Positions 1 to 10,659 of a stretch of 64,000 nucleotides of DNA are shown one piece after another; position 1 is the first letter of the stretch; each line of letters starts with the position of its first letter. A model generated the notes under the pieces. It did no database searches. It saw only the letters and a program-made list of their open reading frames with translations, and was not told where the DNA came from. The stretch spans positions 490,793 to 554,792 of the forward strand of contig VXAY01007012.1 in the NCBI GenBank assembly GCA_013399855.1, read 5' to 3'. A program made the translations under genes and the position numbers. Origin of the DNA: Oxyruncus cristatus. Its lineage: Eukaryota; Chordata; Aves; Passeriformes; Cotingidae.

Positions 1-5
1 TTTGC

Positions 6-27
6 GGGGGGTGGGAGGGGGTGGGGG
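6..27 (+). other. G-quadruplex motif
   Basis: Four G runs (6, 3, 5 and 5 bases) are separated by single T, A and T bases. This is a near-ideal short-loop quadruplex pattern. A second, weaker cluster lies around 248-280. Confidence 0.75.
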
Positions 28-622
28 TGTGTGTGGAAGATGCTTTTCCTCACCCAACAACTGCATCAGGAGTAGCCGGTACCCCCCGACCCCCCGCCTC
101 CCGGAGCATCTCGAGTGAGCAGCCCCCCCACCCCAGGGTCACCTCCGCTCGCAGAGCCGGGAGTAAAGGATGTTATCACGTCGGGAGGGTTATTAAACCG
201 CTAATGAATGAGTGTCTGTGAGACTCTGGACGGGCTGGAGAGACTGCGGGAGGGGGGTCGGGCGGGAGAGGAGGCAGAGAGGCTCGATCTTCATGCCAAT
301 CTCTGGAACAAATAGCTAACATTTAACGTTTACACCCTGCTTGGCGACGAACTGGCGCTCCACGGACCCCTGATCCAGGCTAAAATGTCCAGAAAGCCTT
401 TGGAGAGAACAAGTTCCTAGCTATCAGGTTCTTCTGATCTCTCTCCTCCTTTCATAGGGCTTTGGTTTCAGGCTGGACTTGTCCAATGTCTGCTTTACCG
501 CTGCGCGCTCCTAAATGAGTGTCAAGGAGGCGAATATCAAATAGCAGGGAGGTCAAGGCGATTTGGTTAACCGTTGGCTGGGCTGATGGCTTTAAACTTG
601 TGTGGGAGGCTGGGGACGTGGC

Positions 623-714
623 AGGGGGGAGAGAAGGAGAGGGGGGAAGGAGTGGGAGCGGAGGGGAAATAAACCCGAGAGAAGGGGAAGAGAGGAGGGG
701 GGAAGGAAGAGGGG
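623..714 (+). repeat. Purine-rich tract
   Basis: Two almost pure G/A stretches (623-652 and 677-714) are separated by a short mixed part. They contain several runs of four or more G. Such tracts can form triplex or quadruplex DNA. Confidence 0.8.
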
Positions 715-1499
715 TGGCGTCTCAGAGAGCCCCCGAAAAGCCAGGGTCAAGGATCTCACCGAGGTGGAGGGCAGTGGAAACCCTTGGTAGAGAGTTTATT
801 GGTGGCCCTGGGTAGGCTGGGGTGTCCTTGTCCGTCAAAGGGGAGCGTGTGTGTTTGGGATCATTCAGACAATGGATGAGTTCTGAGGGCATCCACATTT
901 GGGCTTGTGCGTGCGTGATCCTGGGTGTTTTCTGTGGGAAGCTCCAGGGAGTGGGTGGGTGCACCCCAGACGAGAGGGTGCAGCTATCGGGGTTTGAAAA
1001 CAGGGGGGATTTTGAAGTGTGTGGGTGGAGGGGTCGCCCTGTGTTTGCATTGGGGGAAAACCCAAAGATGCACCTGAGAAGCTGCAGTTGTGCAGGGCTG
1101 GCTGGGAGGGCTGAGCACCCGGGAGGGGTCTGTCACGCTGGGGTGATGCAGGGCACGAGGCTCTGAGGGCAGGTGGGGCAATGCCATGTGTGTCTGTGTG
1201 CCAGGAAGAAGAGGGATGCGTGGAAGAGTTTGCCTGTGGTGATGGGGGTATGGCAGGACAGGGGCAGGTGAAGAGTCCATGCACGTGTGGAATGTATAGG
1301 GATGGTTCTGAAGGGACTGTGGCTGAAGTGTTAATCAGCTGTGGGTGTGGGATGAGCTGTGTAGGGCCTCATGCAGGGAGGTAGGACCGTGGGTGTGCGG
1401 GGTCAATGAGCAGGTGTGAGTGGGACATGCTGGGCCATGAGCACAGGGAGAACCCGGGGCTGTAGAGGGTTGGGTGGAGGGCAATGCTTTCAGGGGGCA

Positions 1500-2720
1500 A
1501 ATCCCCTGCCTGAGCACTCTTGCACCTCCCAGCACGAGGGCAGGCTGGATGGGCTCAGCAGTCAGTGAAGAAACCAAAGTGAAATTTTACTTTGCCCATA
1601 ATAATTGTCTGCTCAAAAAAAAAAAAAAAAAAAGAAAAAGAATTTCCTGGAAGAAAAACTTTTCTATTACTGAAGTGGCCAATGAACAGAACAAATACTC
1701 AAGGCCTTTTCCAGCCACACTGCTCAGCTCCAGCCCTCCCTTCCCAGCAATCACATTTTGCTCCTGACAGTAGCAGAAAACTCACTCCGGTCCCAGGTAA
1801 TGTAAAGCTCGTCAGCTGAATCAAGGCAAACAATCGCCATAGGAAATGTGTGCACAGCCACACACGGCTGAGCAGCGCCAGGGTTGTCACCACCACAGAG
1901 TTTGCAGGAGCTCAAACCAAGAGGGAGTTAATCGTGGGTTTAATTCCCGTGCCCTTGACCTACAAGTTGCAGAGCTCAGGAGTCTGGCGCTGGAGGAAGA
2001 CGTTCAGGTGAAGCCACCGAGGCTCTCAGGCTAAAGCTGAAGTCTCCATACTGCCCTGGATTTTGCATTTTGAGCGTCTGTTCCCTTCTACTCTCCCTTT
2101 TGGAGGTGCACGAAGGACTTCAGGGGGCGAAGTCTCAAAAGAGATGTCATCAGGGGCATTTTAGTGAAGGCTGGTCATCAGGGGCATTTTAGTGATGGGA
2201 GAGAGGATGAGCAAGTTTCAGGATCAAATGTGCATTTTGGATTATTTAAAATTTTCTCTTTTTTTTTTTTTTTTTTCTTTTTTTTAATTATCATGGGTTT
2301 CACTGGCTTGGCTGCTCAGGGCAGCATGGAGTCCAGCAAATATGGGCATCACAAAGGTGTGTCCCTACGGAGAGGTGCCTCGCGGTGTGTGTGTGTTGGG
2401 AGAGGAGCGTGTAAGCAATGTGTGTGCAGGGGGTGCTTGTGCACGTGCACACCGGTGATCTCAGATACCTTGTGTTATATACGTACAAAAATATATGTGT
2501 TCCATAGGAGGCTGAGAGCCATCGGTCTCCCCATCCCGCCTGCATACATCCACACACATACACCCACCGAGGGTGCGTTTCCGGAGACATTCTCAAATAG
2601 AGCAGTGTAATTTCTCCGCTGATTTTGATTGACATGCTGTCCCTGGGATCATGTGTTAATCCCTTCTTCACTCAAGCCTTTTCATAACTCATTTCTCTCT
2701 GCTAGATGGAGACTCTGATG
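1500..2720. other. Intergenic DNA, no gene seen
   Basis: It contains A(19)-type and T-rich runs (around 1615-1633 and 2259-2285), a 28-bp tandem duplication and GT-rich patches near 2385-2440. I see no coding or repeat-family signature. Confidence 0.5.
2146..2195. repeat. Short tandem duplication (28-bp period)
   Basis: A 22-bp block beginning gtcatcaggggcattttagt occurs at 2146-2167 and again exactly at 2174-2195, six bases apart. Confidence 0.9.
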
Positions 2721-2734
2721 GTTACCGAGGCAAC
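2721..2734. promoter_or_regulatory. Palindromic RFX X-box motif
   Basis: GTTACC-GA-GGCAAC fits the full RFX consensus (GTNRCC, 0-3 spacer, RGYAAC) on both half-sites. It lies in non-repetitive DNA of conserved-element texture at about 2695-2850. Binding is inferred. Confidence 0.5.
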
Positions 2735-5100
2735 GATGATAGCACTAAGCCATTTCCCTCTCTGCACGGAGACCATTATTCCGCATGCATAGGCCATTTG
2801 CAACAAAGGTCGCCACAAAGTCATCCACAACACAGCACACGTTTATTAAACTTTTATTATTTTATTTTTTTTTACTTTTTTTTCCTCCCCCTAGCAGAGA
2901 AACTAGCCAGTACGTGTACAATATCTCCCCCTTTTCTTTTTTTCTTTTTTTTTTTTTTTTGGAGATCTTTGTAATATAGGTAATAATAACTGTGGCAGAT
3001 ATTATTGTACCCAAACTATATATCGCACAGATCAGGGGCTTAGAGTTCCTGGTCTGGAAAGATCATGCTTAGATGGTGAGGTTTTGAACCAATGATTCCG
3101 ATTTGTCTTTTGTTCTCCTATCAAATAGCAACTTTAACAGCAGCTGAAAGAAAAACAGCCAACAGCAATGATATGAGAGCGGTGTGAGGTGAATATCTGA
3201 ATGTAAAACCCACATGGAGCTTTGCCCTGCAAAACCAAACGCCTCCCAAAACTGAATGACTATCAGCAACGACCACTCCTCTAAATCCGCTTCCTACCTG
3301 GCTCCTTACCTGGGCTTCCTGGCTCTGGGTATGAGTTGTAGGGGGTCTGTCTCGCGGTGTTAGGAGCTGGTTTAAGGGTGTTAAAAGCCGGCTCTGGCTC
3401 TAAGAGGACAATGGGTTAACGTGCTGCTGGAAAGGGCCCCCACTAACCTGAGGTGCTCCCTCCCCACCAGCGAGGCTTTGCCCACATGTGGCCACACTGC
3501 TGGGTTTTATTTCAGCCCCATCCTTCGCCCCCGGAGACCGAACGTGATGCGACGCTTCGGGCTGGCTTTTAGCGAGCAGCCCTTTCCCACTGGGAACGGC
3601 ACGGATACAGGCACAAACGCCTTTCCGTGGATTTGCGAGTTCAGCACTGGAGCCAACCTTAACAATGCTAAAGATCTCTGGAGGTCTCCATTTCCACAGC
3701 CCCCCGCCCTGCCGTGGTGGGTCCTGCAGCCACGGTGGCTGACGGCAGCAGGGGCGGGCGAGGGCTGGGCGGCTGCTCGGACAGTCCTGCAGCATCAGCT
3801 CCGCCACGGATGTGAAAGAGGAGGAGGAGATGGCCCACGGTGATAAGGTCCCAGAAAATTTCTATGGTGCCTCCTACTCTTCTCTGTCCAGACAGCTCCA
3901 GCACTGCTCCGGGATCTTATCTCTCTGTATTGCTGCACCTCTCTGGCCTCCCTCCTACAGTGTCCTGCTCAGGTTGGTGCAAAACACACTCCTAATTGCA
4001 CTGGCCTGCCCCAAAGCTCTGATCCCATCTGCCCTCTCTGACTCCCATCACTGGCTTCACTGGTTTTAACACTTATTTCACTTAAATGCTTGATGCCGCC
4101 TCTGCAAAACCCAGCCCTGGCTACTTCACTGCTCCTCCCTTTATTTTCAGTTTGGGAATTAAAAAAAAAAACATTCTAAACTAACAACCTTTAAACGTTC
4201 CTTTCTTTCTCTTGGATACGTGGAGACACTGATACGACTCGGAAGTCCACATGAGTCCAACGTCTGCAAGTGCATGAAGTAAGTCCTGTGCTCGGAGATC
4301 CATCTGAAGGAAAACACCTTCCGTGAGTAACCATCACTTGAAGACAATCCACAGTGGTTTCCAAACCAGCCCGTGTGCTTGTTTACAAAGTTTCTGTTTT
4401 GCAAGACACTCAAATAATCAGAGACAAACAGGAGTAGGGGTTAAACCTCCCAATCTGCCATTTATCTGAAGAATCACTTTCCCACTGCGATACAACCACT
4501 GAGGAGGAGGGTGAGGCACCCTCGGTCCAGCTGACACTCGGGAGGGTCGTTTATGGTGTGGGGTGAAGTGGCTCCTCTGCTGAGGGGCTGATTTAGCAGA
4601 GGTGTTTGAAGAAAGCAGCTGCCCTGGATCCACAGTGGTTGGTGTCCAAGACCCGTCACAGCCACCTTTTTGAGCTGATGGTGAGCCAGAGTGAGGCTTG
4701 TTCCACTAGTGCAACATTACAGTGGGACAATCCAAGAGGGGCTGATCCTGCAGACAAGGTCTTGCTGTCAGGAGGTTGCTCTGTCTCATGGCAATCTCCA
4801 CTGTATTCCCAAACCACATCTCAACTGAATAAAAACCCGTTACCCTTTTCCCCATCCCCTGTACCATCCACTGCCCTGGCTGCTCTTGCATCACTCCTTC
4901 CATGGAAAGTCTCCAGCCTGCCCAGCTTCATATTAAAAAAAAAAATGTGGGAAAAAATTTATTTATCATGATTTCTGCTCATAATGAGCTCTCCCAGCTC
5001 ATGCAGGGACGCTCGAGGCCAGGAAATGCACAGGGATATTTACTAGTGATGCAGCCCCGGGATGGTGCTGGGACTTTTGAGCGAAGTGTGGCAGGTATTT
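2735..5100. other. Intergenic DNA, no gene seen
   Basis: It is mixed in composition. T-rich runs lie at about 2865-2960. CpG-containing stretches at about 3340-3620 include the motif gttaac and a cluster of CpGs at 3525-3580. No repeat family is recognised. Frames such as 3421-3843 and 4606-4971 are low-complexity and have no recognisable product. Confidence 0.45.
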
Positions 5101-5144
5101 CCAAGCCCCCTGCACTAATTGATGGGCTCTCTATATATCATGCC

Positions 5145-5317
5145 AGATAAAGGGCTCTTGCACAGTAAGTGCTGATGTTTAGAACATCCTGATAGTGTTT
5201 TGTTAACAAGAAGATAACAGGAGAGCAAGATACGTTTGTTTAGCTGCCTATAGATAAACCCAGTGGGGTCTTTGTTAAGTTTTCATGACTGATGGCAGGT
5301 ACTAAATGCGATAAATA
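5145..5317. promoter_or_regulatory. GATA-motif cluster, candidate enhancer
   Basis: AGATAA occurs at 5145-5150, 5212-5217 and 5252-5257, with further GATA cores near 5191, 5229 and 5309. A palindromic gttaac lies at 5202-5207 and forkhead-like tgtttag/tttgtta cores around it. The block has no repeat signature. If GATA3 is the neighbouring gene, autoregulation is possible, but that is inference. Confidence 0.35.
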
Positions 5318-5319
5318 AT

Positions 5320-8300
5320 ACCCCAGCTCCTGATTGGAGCTACTGTAGCACAAATTATAACCCGTGGCACTGACCTGTGAGGGGGGATGGAGGGGTTAAA
5401 GGCTGCAGGAGTGAAGACCTGGGATTTATTTTGGGTGGCGACCTTTTTTTCCTGAACTGGCAGTGGTCTGCTATGGCTTTTCCCACAAAGTGGTACCCAC
5501 CAGAAAAGTAAGAAATGAAAAAGATGTTGGTAATAAGGCATTTGTGGAAGCAGAAAGGCAGAGAGGCTATAGAAATTCCCAGGGAGAGATGTGGCAGTGA
5601 ACAGGACCAGTCTAAATCCAGCAGTGGCCTGTTCTCCAAGGCTCTTCACCGGCTCATCCAGGGTGGGATGCCCCAAGGGTCTGACCAAAGCTTTGTCGCA
5701 TCATCACGTTGAGCAGATGCCGAGCACCCTTCTCCCCCCACGGCAGGAAGACGCTGAGTCAAGGCAGCTCCTGCCTCCCTCCCAGGTTTGCCTTCCCAGG
5801 GTGCTTATTAGCATTTCTCCCCAAACCACCTGCTAAGTGCAAGGTGGGTCACTGCCAGCCCTCTTACAAAAGACCGTTGTTGTTGAGAGGAGATGGGGTG
5901 GCCCTGGCCCTGAGTCGTGGCAGGAGAGGGGCTGTGGGGTCTGCCCACGATGCTCCCTGCTGATGTCCCAAAGGTGTCCCCGTGGATGTTCCAACCTGCC
6001 AAGGCCAGGGACAGGTTACCAGCAGGGGGAGAGGTGCTCAGCCAGGCTCCCAAGGCCTATGGCTGCAAAACCTGTCCAGGTTTGGAAGTCAGGCCATGAA
6101 ACACCCCAACTCCTGCCAGCTGCTGAAAGGGATTATAATTACAGTATCTTCAGCACCATCTTTCCCGAGAAGTCAGTAATTGGCCACCCTTTTTTTGTTT
6201 TCTTCTTCTCGTGTCATGTTTTGTTTCATTCTTCTTGTGTCTTTCAGGAGAGGAGAGTGCAGGAGCTGTGCCGGGGTGATGCTAAAAGCACAACCCATGG
6301 GTCGGTGCCTTTCTGGTGTGTCCCTCAGAGAAAGGGGATGAAGAGGGCTCTGAGCTTGGCTCCCTGGCTGAAAACCTCCGGGATGGTGGGAGTCTCAGCT
6401 CCTGCTCTGATGGAGATGTAACCAGAAAGCAGCTGTGGCAGCTCCAAGCTTGAGCTGGTTTTGCACAAGAGCTTTGATGCCCAGCCTAATGTCATGTTTT
6501 GGGCCCCTAAGAACTGGGAATGAGGAGCTCAGTGTCACTTTAGAATGGGAAGGGTCCTTGGGGAGGTTGTGCAGTTTGGGTTTCATTTTTCTACCCCAGC
6601 TGTTCATATGGGTATTTATTTGCTGGGTGTTTTCAACACTTTTAAGGAGGTGCAAAGGGCTGGAGAAGAAAGCACTGAACTGGGTTTGTGCAGTGTCCCA
6701 AATTATTTAAAATAACACCTGGACTAATGCAGTTCCTTGCCCAGAGAGAGACCAGGAGCTGCTCATTTCTATTCCTGCTTTGTGCACTCCTTTCCTATCC
6801 AGCATCAGGGTCATGCCAAGCCCCCTTCTAAACCCAGATTAATTTCCAGCTACGGTTCTCTCCAAGCAGAAATATTGAAAGAGCCTTTGCACCCAAGGCT
6901 GGGCTACACACATTTACACACTCGAGCTTGAAAAAGCCATGGATGGGGTAGAAACTCTGCCCCATAACTCGTTGGGAAGATCCTGAATTTGCATTTCACA
7001 ACCACCTGCGATGCGGGACTCACGTTGTGCTTCCGAGTGAGCGCTTGGCCCCAGTGTCAGAGCCAGCCCAGAGAGATGGAGAGATGTAAATGAAAAGCTA
7101 GTGGATGGATCTTCCTGAGACAACTTTGAACAGGCATCCAAAAAATGAATGTGTTTTCTTCTAATTAGGAGTGTTCGTTATATCTCATGGTGATCTACAA
7201 AACAAGCCACATGCCAGTTATTGCTGGTACAAGCACAACAATTCTGACTGTGGGAAAAAAAGTATTTCCAGGCATGTAGGACACAAAACGTACTAAAGGC
7301 ATTTTAATGACACTTTAATTAATCTCTAGGCATAGGTTAAACAGAGAATATCTAAAAAGGTGTGTATGTGTGTGGGGGGTAATAACGAAAGTTAGGACTC
7401 AAATCAAAAGATGCTTTAGTACCTGCATATGTTATTAAATATAATTATATTCATTTAAAATATCCCCACGCACAAAAAATGGTAAACTGGAATGAAGGTT
7501 GCAAGTGAATCTCAGTAAATCAAGGCTGAAAAAAATGTATCAAAAGAATGTTATGATTATCATATGAACAAAAACAAACCTGAATAAATTTAGAGTTAAG
7601 GTGAGACTTAAAAAAAGAAATCCAGAGGAGTTAGGTGTGGAAAATTACCCAGTGGAGGCAGCTAAACCACTTCAACTCAGAGATGGGTTGCAATAACCTA
7701 AAGAAAAAGCAAGTGTGGATTTAGAAACACATTATCCTGACCTGGGACCACAGAAATGGAAATGCCTTTCTCAGATACCTATTGGCTGACAGAGTTTATC
7801 ACAACCAGTTGGGAGACACTCACTTCCAGTTTGCCCACCAGACCACAGTCCTCTCTTTGTGTACATCTGTGACAAAGCAACCGGGGTCTCTGGAGAGAGG
7901 AAGGTCTCTTTTGGTTCAGGAAGAAAAGAACCTGGTTTTACCCTAAAACACCACTTCCTGCCCAATTCTTGCAAGTGCTTTGCTGAGCTCTCCTTGCATC
8001 GTATCCCAGTTGTGGTTGGGAGGTGTGTCAGGCAGCCTCGGGGGGAGCCCATGCACAGACATCTCCCCATGCCTTTGGTTTGGAAGGGCCTTGCAGAGGG
8101 ATCCAGACTTCTGCATGTCTATTGCAGGAGATCTTGGCAGCTGAGACCCACTTTTGGGATAAACGCTCAACATAAACTGGTGCCCCCAGTGACAGGTTCA
8201 TATAAAGGTGCCTGGAAAAGTACCTGGAGAGGTACCTAAGGATGGAGCCTCAAAGGTGTATTTTGCAACAAACGTCACTATTAAAGCCAGGATTAGCTGC

Positions 8301-8480
8301 TAGAGGGACCCTTAAGCTTAGAAAGCAGAAGAAAGTTTCCCTAAAGTTTCCCTTCCTGTATCATCAGGCGACTCCTCCGCAGATCCTGACCCTCTTGGCC
8401 TCAGACAGCTCCGGCACCAGCCGTCTGCTTGGCGTCCATGGGAGCTCAGAGGTGCCTGTTCCCATCTTGGCTTTGCCCCC
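5320..8480. other. Intergenic DNA, no gene seen
   Basis: I recognise no gene or repeat family. 7140-7700 is AT-rich and unique in texture. Open frames such as 5837-6421 lack any domain and overlap others in competing frames, so I do not call them. Confidence 0.45.
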
Positions 8481-8487
8481 GACGTGC

Positions 8488-8545
8488 TCTGTGACCTGGC
8501 ACAAATCACGTCACCGCCCTGCTTCGGTTTCGCTGTTCCTAATGC
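8488..8545 (+). repeat. MIR-like core fragment
   Basis: The sequence ctctgtgacctggcacaaat followed by cacgtcaccgccctgcttcg tracks the MIR core (tgtgaccttgggcaaatcac, ttcaccgctctgtgcctcag). Confidence 0.5.
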
Positions 8546-8798
8546 CAGCAGAAAACAAATCAGTCCTTGTTCACAGAAAGTGAGTGACGCTAGCCCGGCC
8601 CCAGGATTTCTCCAAGCACATCTGATGGGAACTACCACAGCTTTTGAGTCCTTAAGCCATTAAACTAATGACAGCGCTGAACATTATCTGGTTTTATTAC
8701 CATTTCCCATCAATGCCTTGCCCAAACGCACGTATAGGAATGGCAAGGCGGGATGTGCTGCACCGTGATGGCAAAATTTGACTAGGTACCTCAGGAGG

Positions 8799-9040
8799 TC
8801 ATAGAACCATAGAATGGTTTGGATTGGAATGGACCTTGAAGATCATCTAGTTCCAACCCCTCTGCCAAGGGTAGGGAAACCTTCCACTAGACCAGGTTGC
8901 TCCAAGCCCCGTCCTGACCTTGAACACTCACAGGGATGGGGCGTCAACAACCTCTCTGGGCAACCTGCTCCAGTGCCTCACAGTCAAGAATAATATCCTA
9001 ACACCCAACCTAAATCTACCCTTTTTCAGGGTAAAGAAAG
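8799..9040 (-). mobile_element. CR1 LINE 3' fragment
   Basis: The plus strand reads tcatagaaccatagaatggt, ttgaagatcatctagttcca, ccaggttgctccaagccccg and ctctctgggcaacctgctcc. It is a reverse-complemented, 5'-truncated CR1. Confidence 0.93.
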
Positions 9041-10374
9041 CCTGGAAGATCTCCCTCCTGAAGATAACAACAGGCATCTTGTCTTGCGCAGAGGGGAAAC
9101 GCGTGGTGTCAGACAAGTAAAAGTGAGGGACCCGTTACAAGCAGCAGGGCACTCGTGATCGAGATAAGGATAACTCAAAATGGAGGCAAACAGCTAAATT
9201 ACTAAGTCATTGCAGAAAATGGGAGTACCTTGGGGGAGGCAATGCCACGAGCGCACTCAGCTCTGACAGCATTTTGCAACGTGTGCATCCGAGGCTGGAT
9301 TCATAGCAGAGGCCTGAGGAATGCGATTTGGCAAGTGTTAACTCCCTGACCAGTGCATGCCATCCAGAAGCGAGAAGAAAAACAAAGAGATGATGCAGCT
9401 CTGCAGCCACTTAAGCATGGCTTTGGTAAACAGAGTGGGTATAACACTCACCAGAGCCTCGGGCACAGGCCAAGGCACTGGCTCCTCCCTCCACCCACCT
9501 GCACACTGGATGACTTGTACAAAACTTGGCCTAGTGGGAGCCCTGGAAATTAATCTGGTGCCCCCTGCATCTCCCCACCATCCTCCTTCCCCGACACCAC
9601 ACTTGGTTCTGCTTGTAAACACAACCAGACCACCAACCGAGGCCAACTGAAAACGAGGAGTCAGGCAGGTATCCCAAGATCTGTTCCCTGTTAAAAGCCC
9701 AGGGAATGCTTTCCAGCGAGCTGGTGGAGCGTAGCTTTGCCAACATGGGCACCTGGGTGTGGGAAGAATGCTGGCAGAGCGATGAACTCATTAAGGTGGA
9801 GCTCTGTCACCACCTCCTGAAGGAATCTGAGATGAGTCCATCGCTGCTCCGTATCCTTGTGCAATGAGTGTAGGAAGGATCAGTCACTGGAGCTCCACAC
9901 TCCCCTGCTCCACACAACGAAGCCAACGCCACCAGGAGAAACAGGAGCCCTTTCCATGTAAGCGAACTGATCCGGCTGATATCAAGTGACTCATTAAGGG
10001 CTTACAAAACTTAAGTAGACCATAGTGTTGCTCTCTAGTAGTGGGAACTTCTTGGCTTCAAAGGAGGATTTGATACCTGCCAAAAGCTCACCTCGGGCCT
10101 CGGCGTCGTTAGCAAACGCAGATCTGCCCTGGGAGGTGCTTGCAAGGAATTGCAAACTGCTCCCGTTTTCACTCTTAAGAATTAAGTTTTTCCAAAGAAC
10201 CTGGGCAGGGAGGGGAGCTGGACCTGCACTGGACTGATGACAAACTCCAAAGCCTAAAATGGTGGTGATGAGGGGTGAAGGTGGAGTCAAGCCCTTCATC
10301 CTTTTCCCACCCAAGCCCCTCAAAAGAATGAAAAGATCCCATGTTGGTTAGATTCATTAGAGACAAATAGGCAG
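9041..10374. other. Intergenic DNA, no gene seen
   Basis: It is unassigned DNA between two CR1 copies of opposite orientation. I see no convincing coding potential or known repeat. Confidence 0.45.
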
Positions 10375-10659
10375 ATAGTGATAGGATGTGAGGGAATGGC
10401 TTTAAACAGAAAGAGGAGAGACTTACATAAGATATTAGGAAGAAAATTCTTGACTGTGAGGGTGGTGAGGCACTGGAACAGGTTGCCCAGAGAAGCTGTG
10501 GCTGCCCCATCCCTGGAAGTGTCCCAGGCCAGGTTGGACGGGGCTTTGAGCAACCTGGTCTAGTGGAAGGTGTCCCTGCCCATGGCAGGGGGTTGGAACT
10601 GGATAATCTTTATGGTGCCTTCCAACCTAAACTGTTCTATGATTCTATGATCCTGTGAT
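10375..10659 (+). mobile_element. CR1 LINE 3' fragment
   Basis: It contains gcactggaacaggttgccca, gtggctgccccatccctgga, tgagcaacctggtctagtgg, gtccctgcccatggcagggg and an attctatgatcctgtga tail. The open frame across it is a CR1 by-product. Confidence 0.94.

Larger units (their letters stand above)
1..1500. other. G-rich, CpG-containing intergenic region
   Basis: The plus strand is strongly G-rich, with several G runs and a fair number of CpGs (notably 60-240, 345-370 and 495-545). No coding sequence is recognised; short frames here are low-complexity. By the gene order of other amniotes, GATA3 would lie to the left and be read leftwards, so this could be the flank of its CpG island or of a divergent transcript. 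No GATA3 exon is visible, so this is inference. Confidence 0.4.

Noticed and set aside
1..500. GATA3 exon at the left edge
   Set aside because: The expected gene by synteny, but neither strand shows the zinc fingers, the N-terminal coding sequence or a recognisable first exon.
1930..1965. Possible tRNA B-box (ggtttaattccc)
   Set aside because: There is no A-box at the right distance and no cloverleaf arms around it.
5837..6421. 194-codon open frame on the plus strand
   Set aside because: It overlaps several other frames in all phases, has no recognisable domain, and its codon use resembles the intergenic background.
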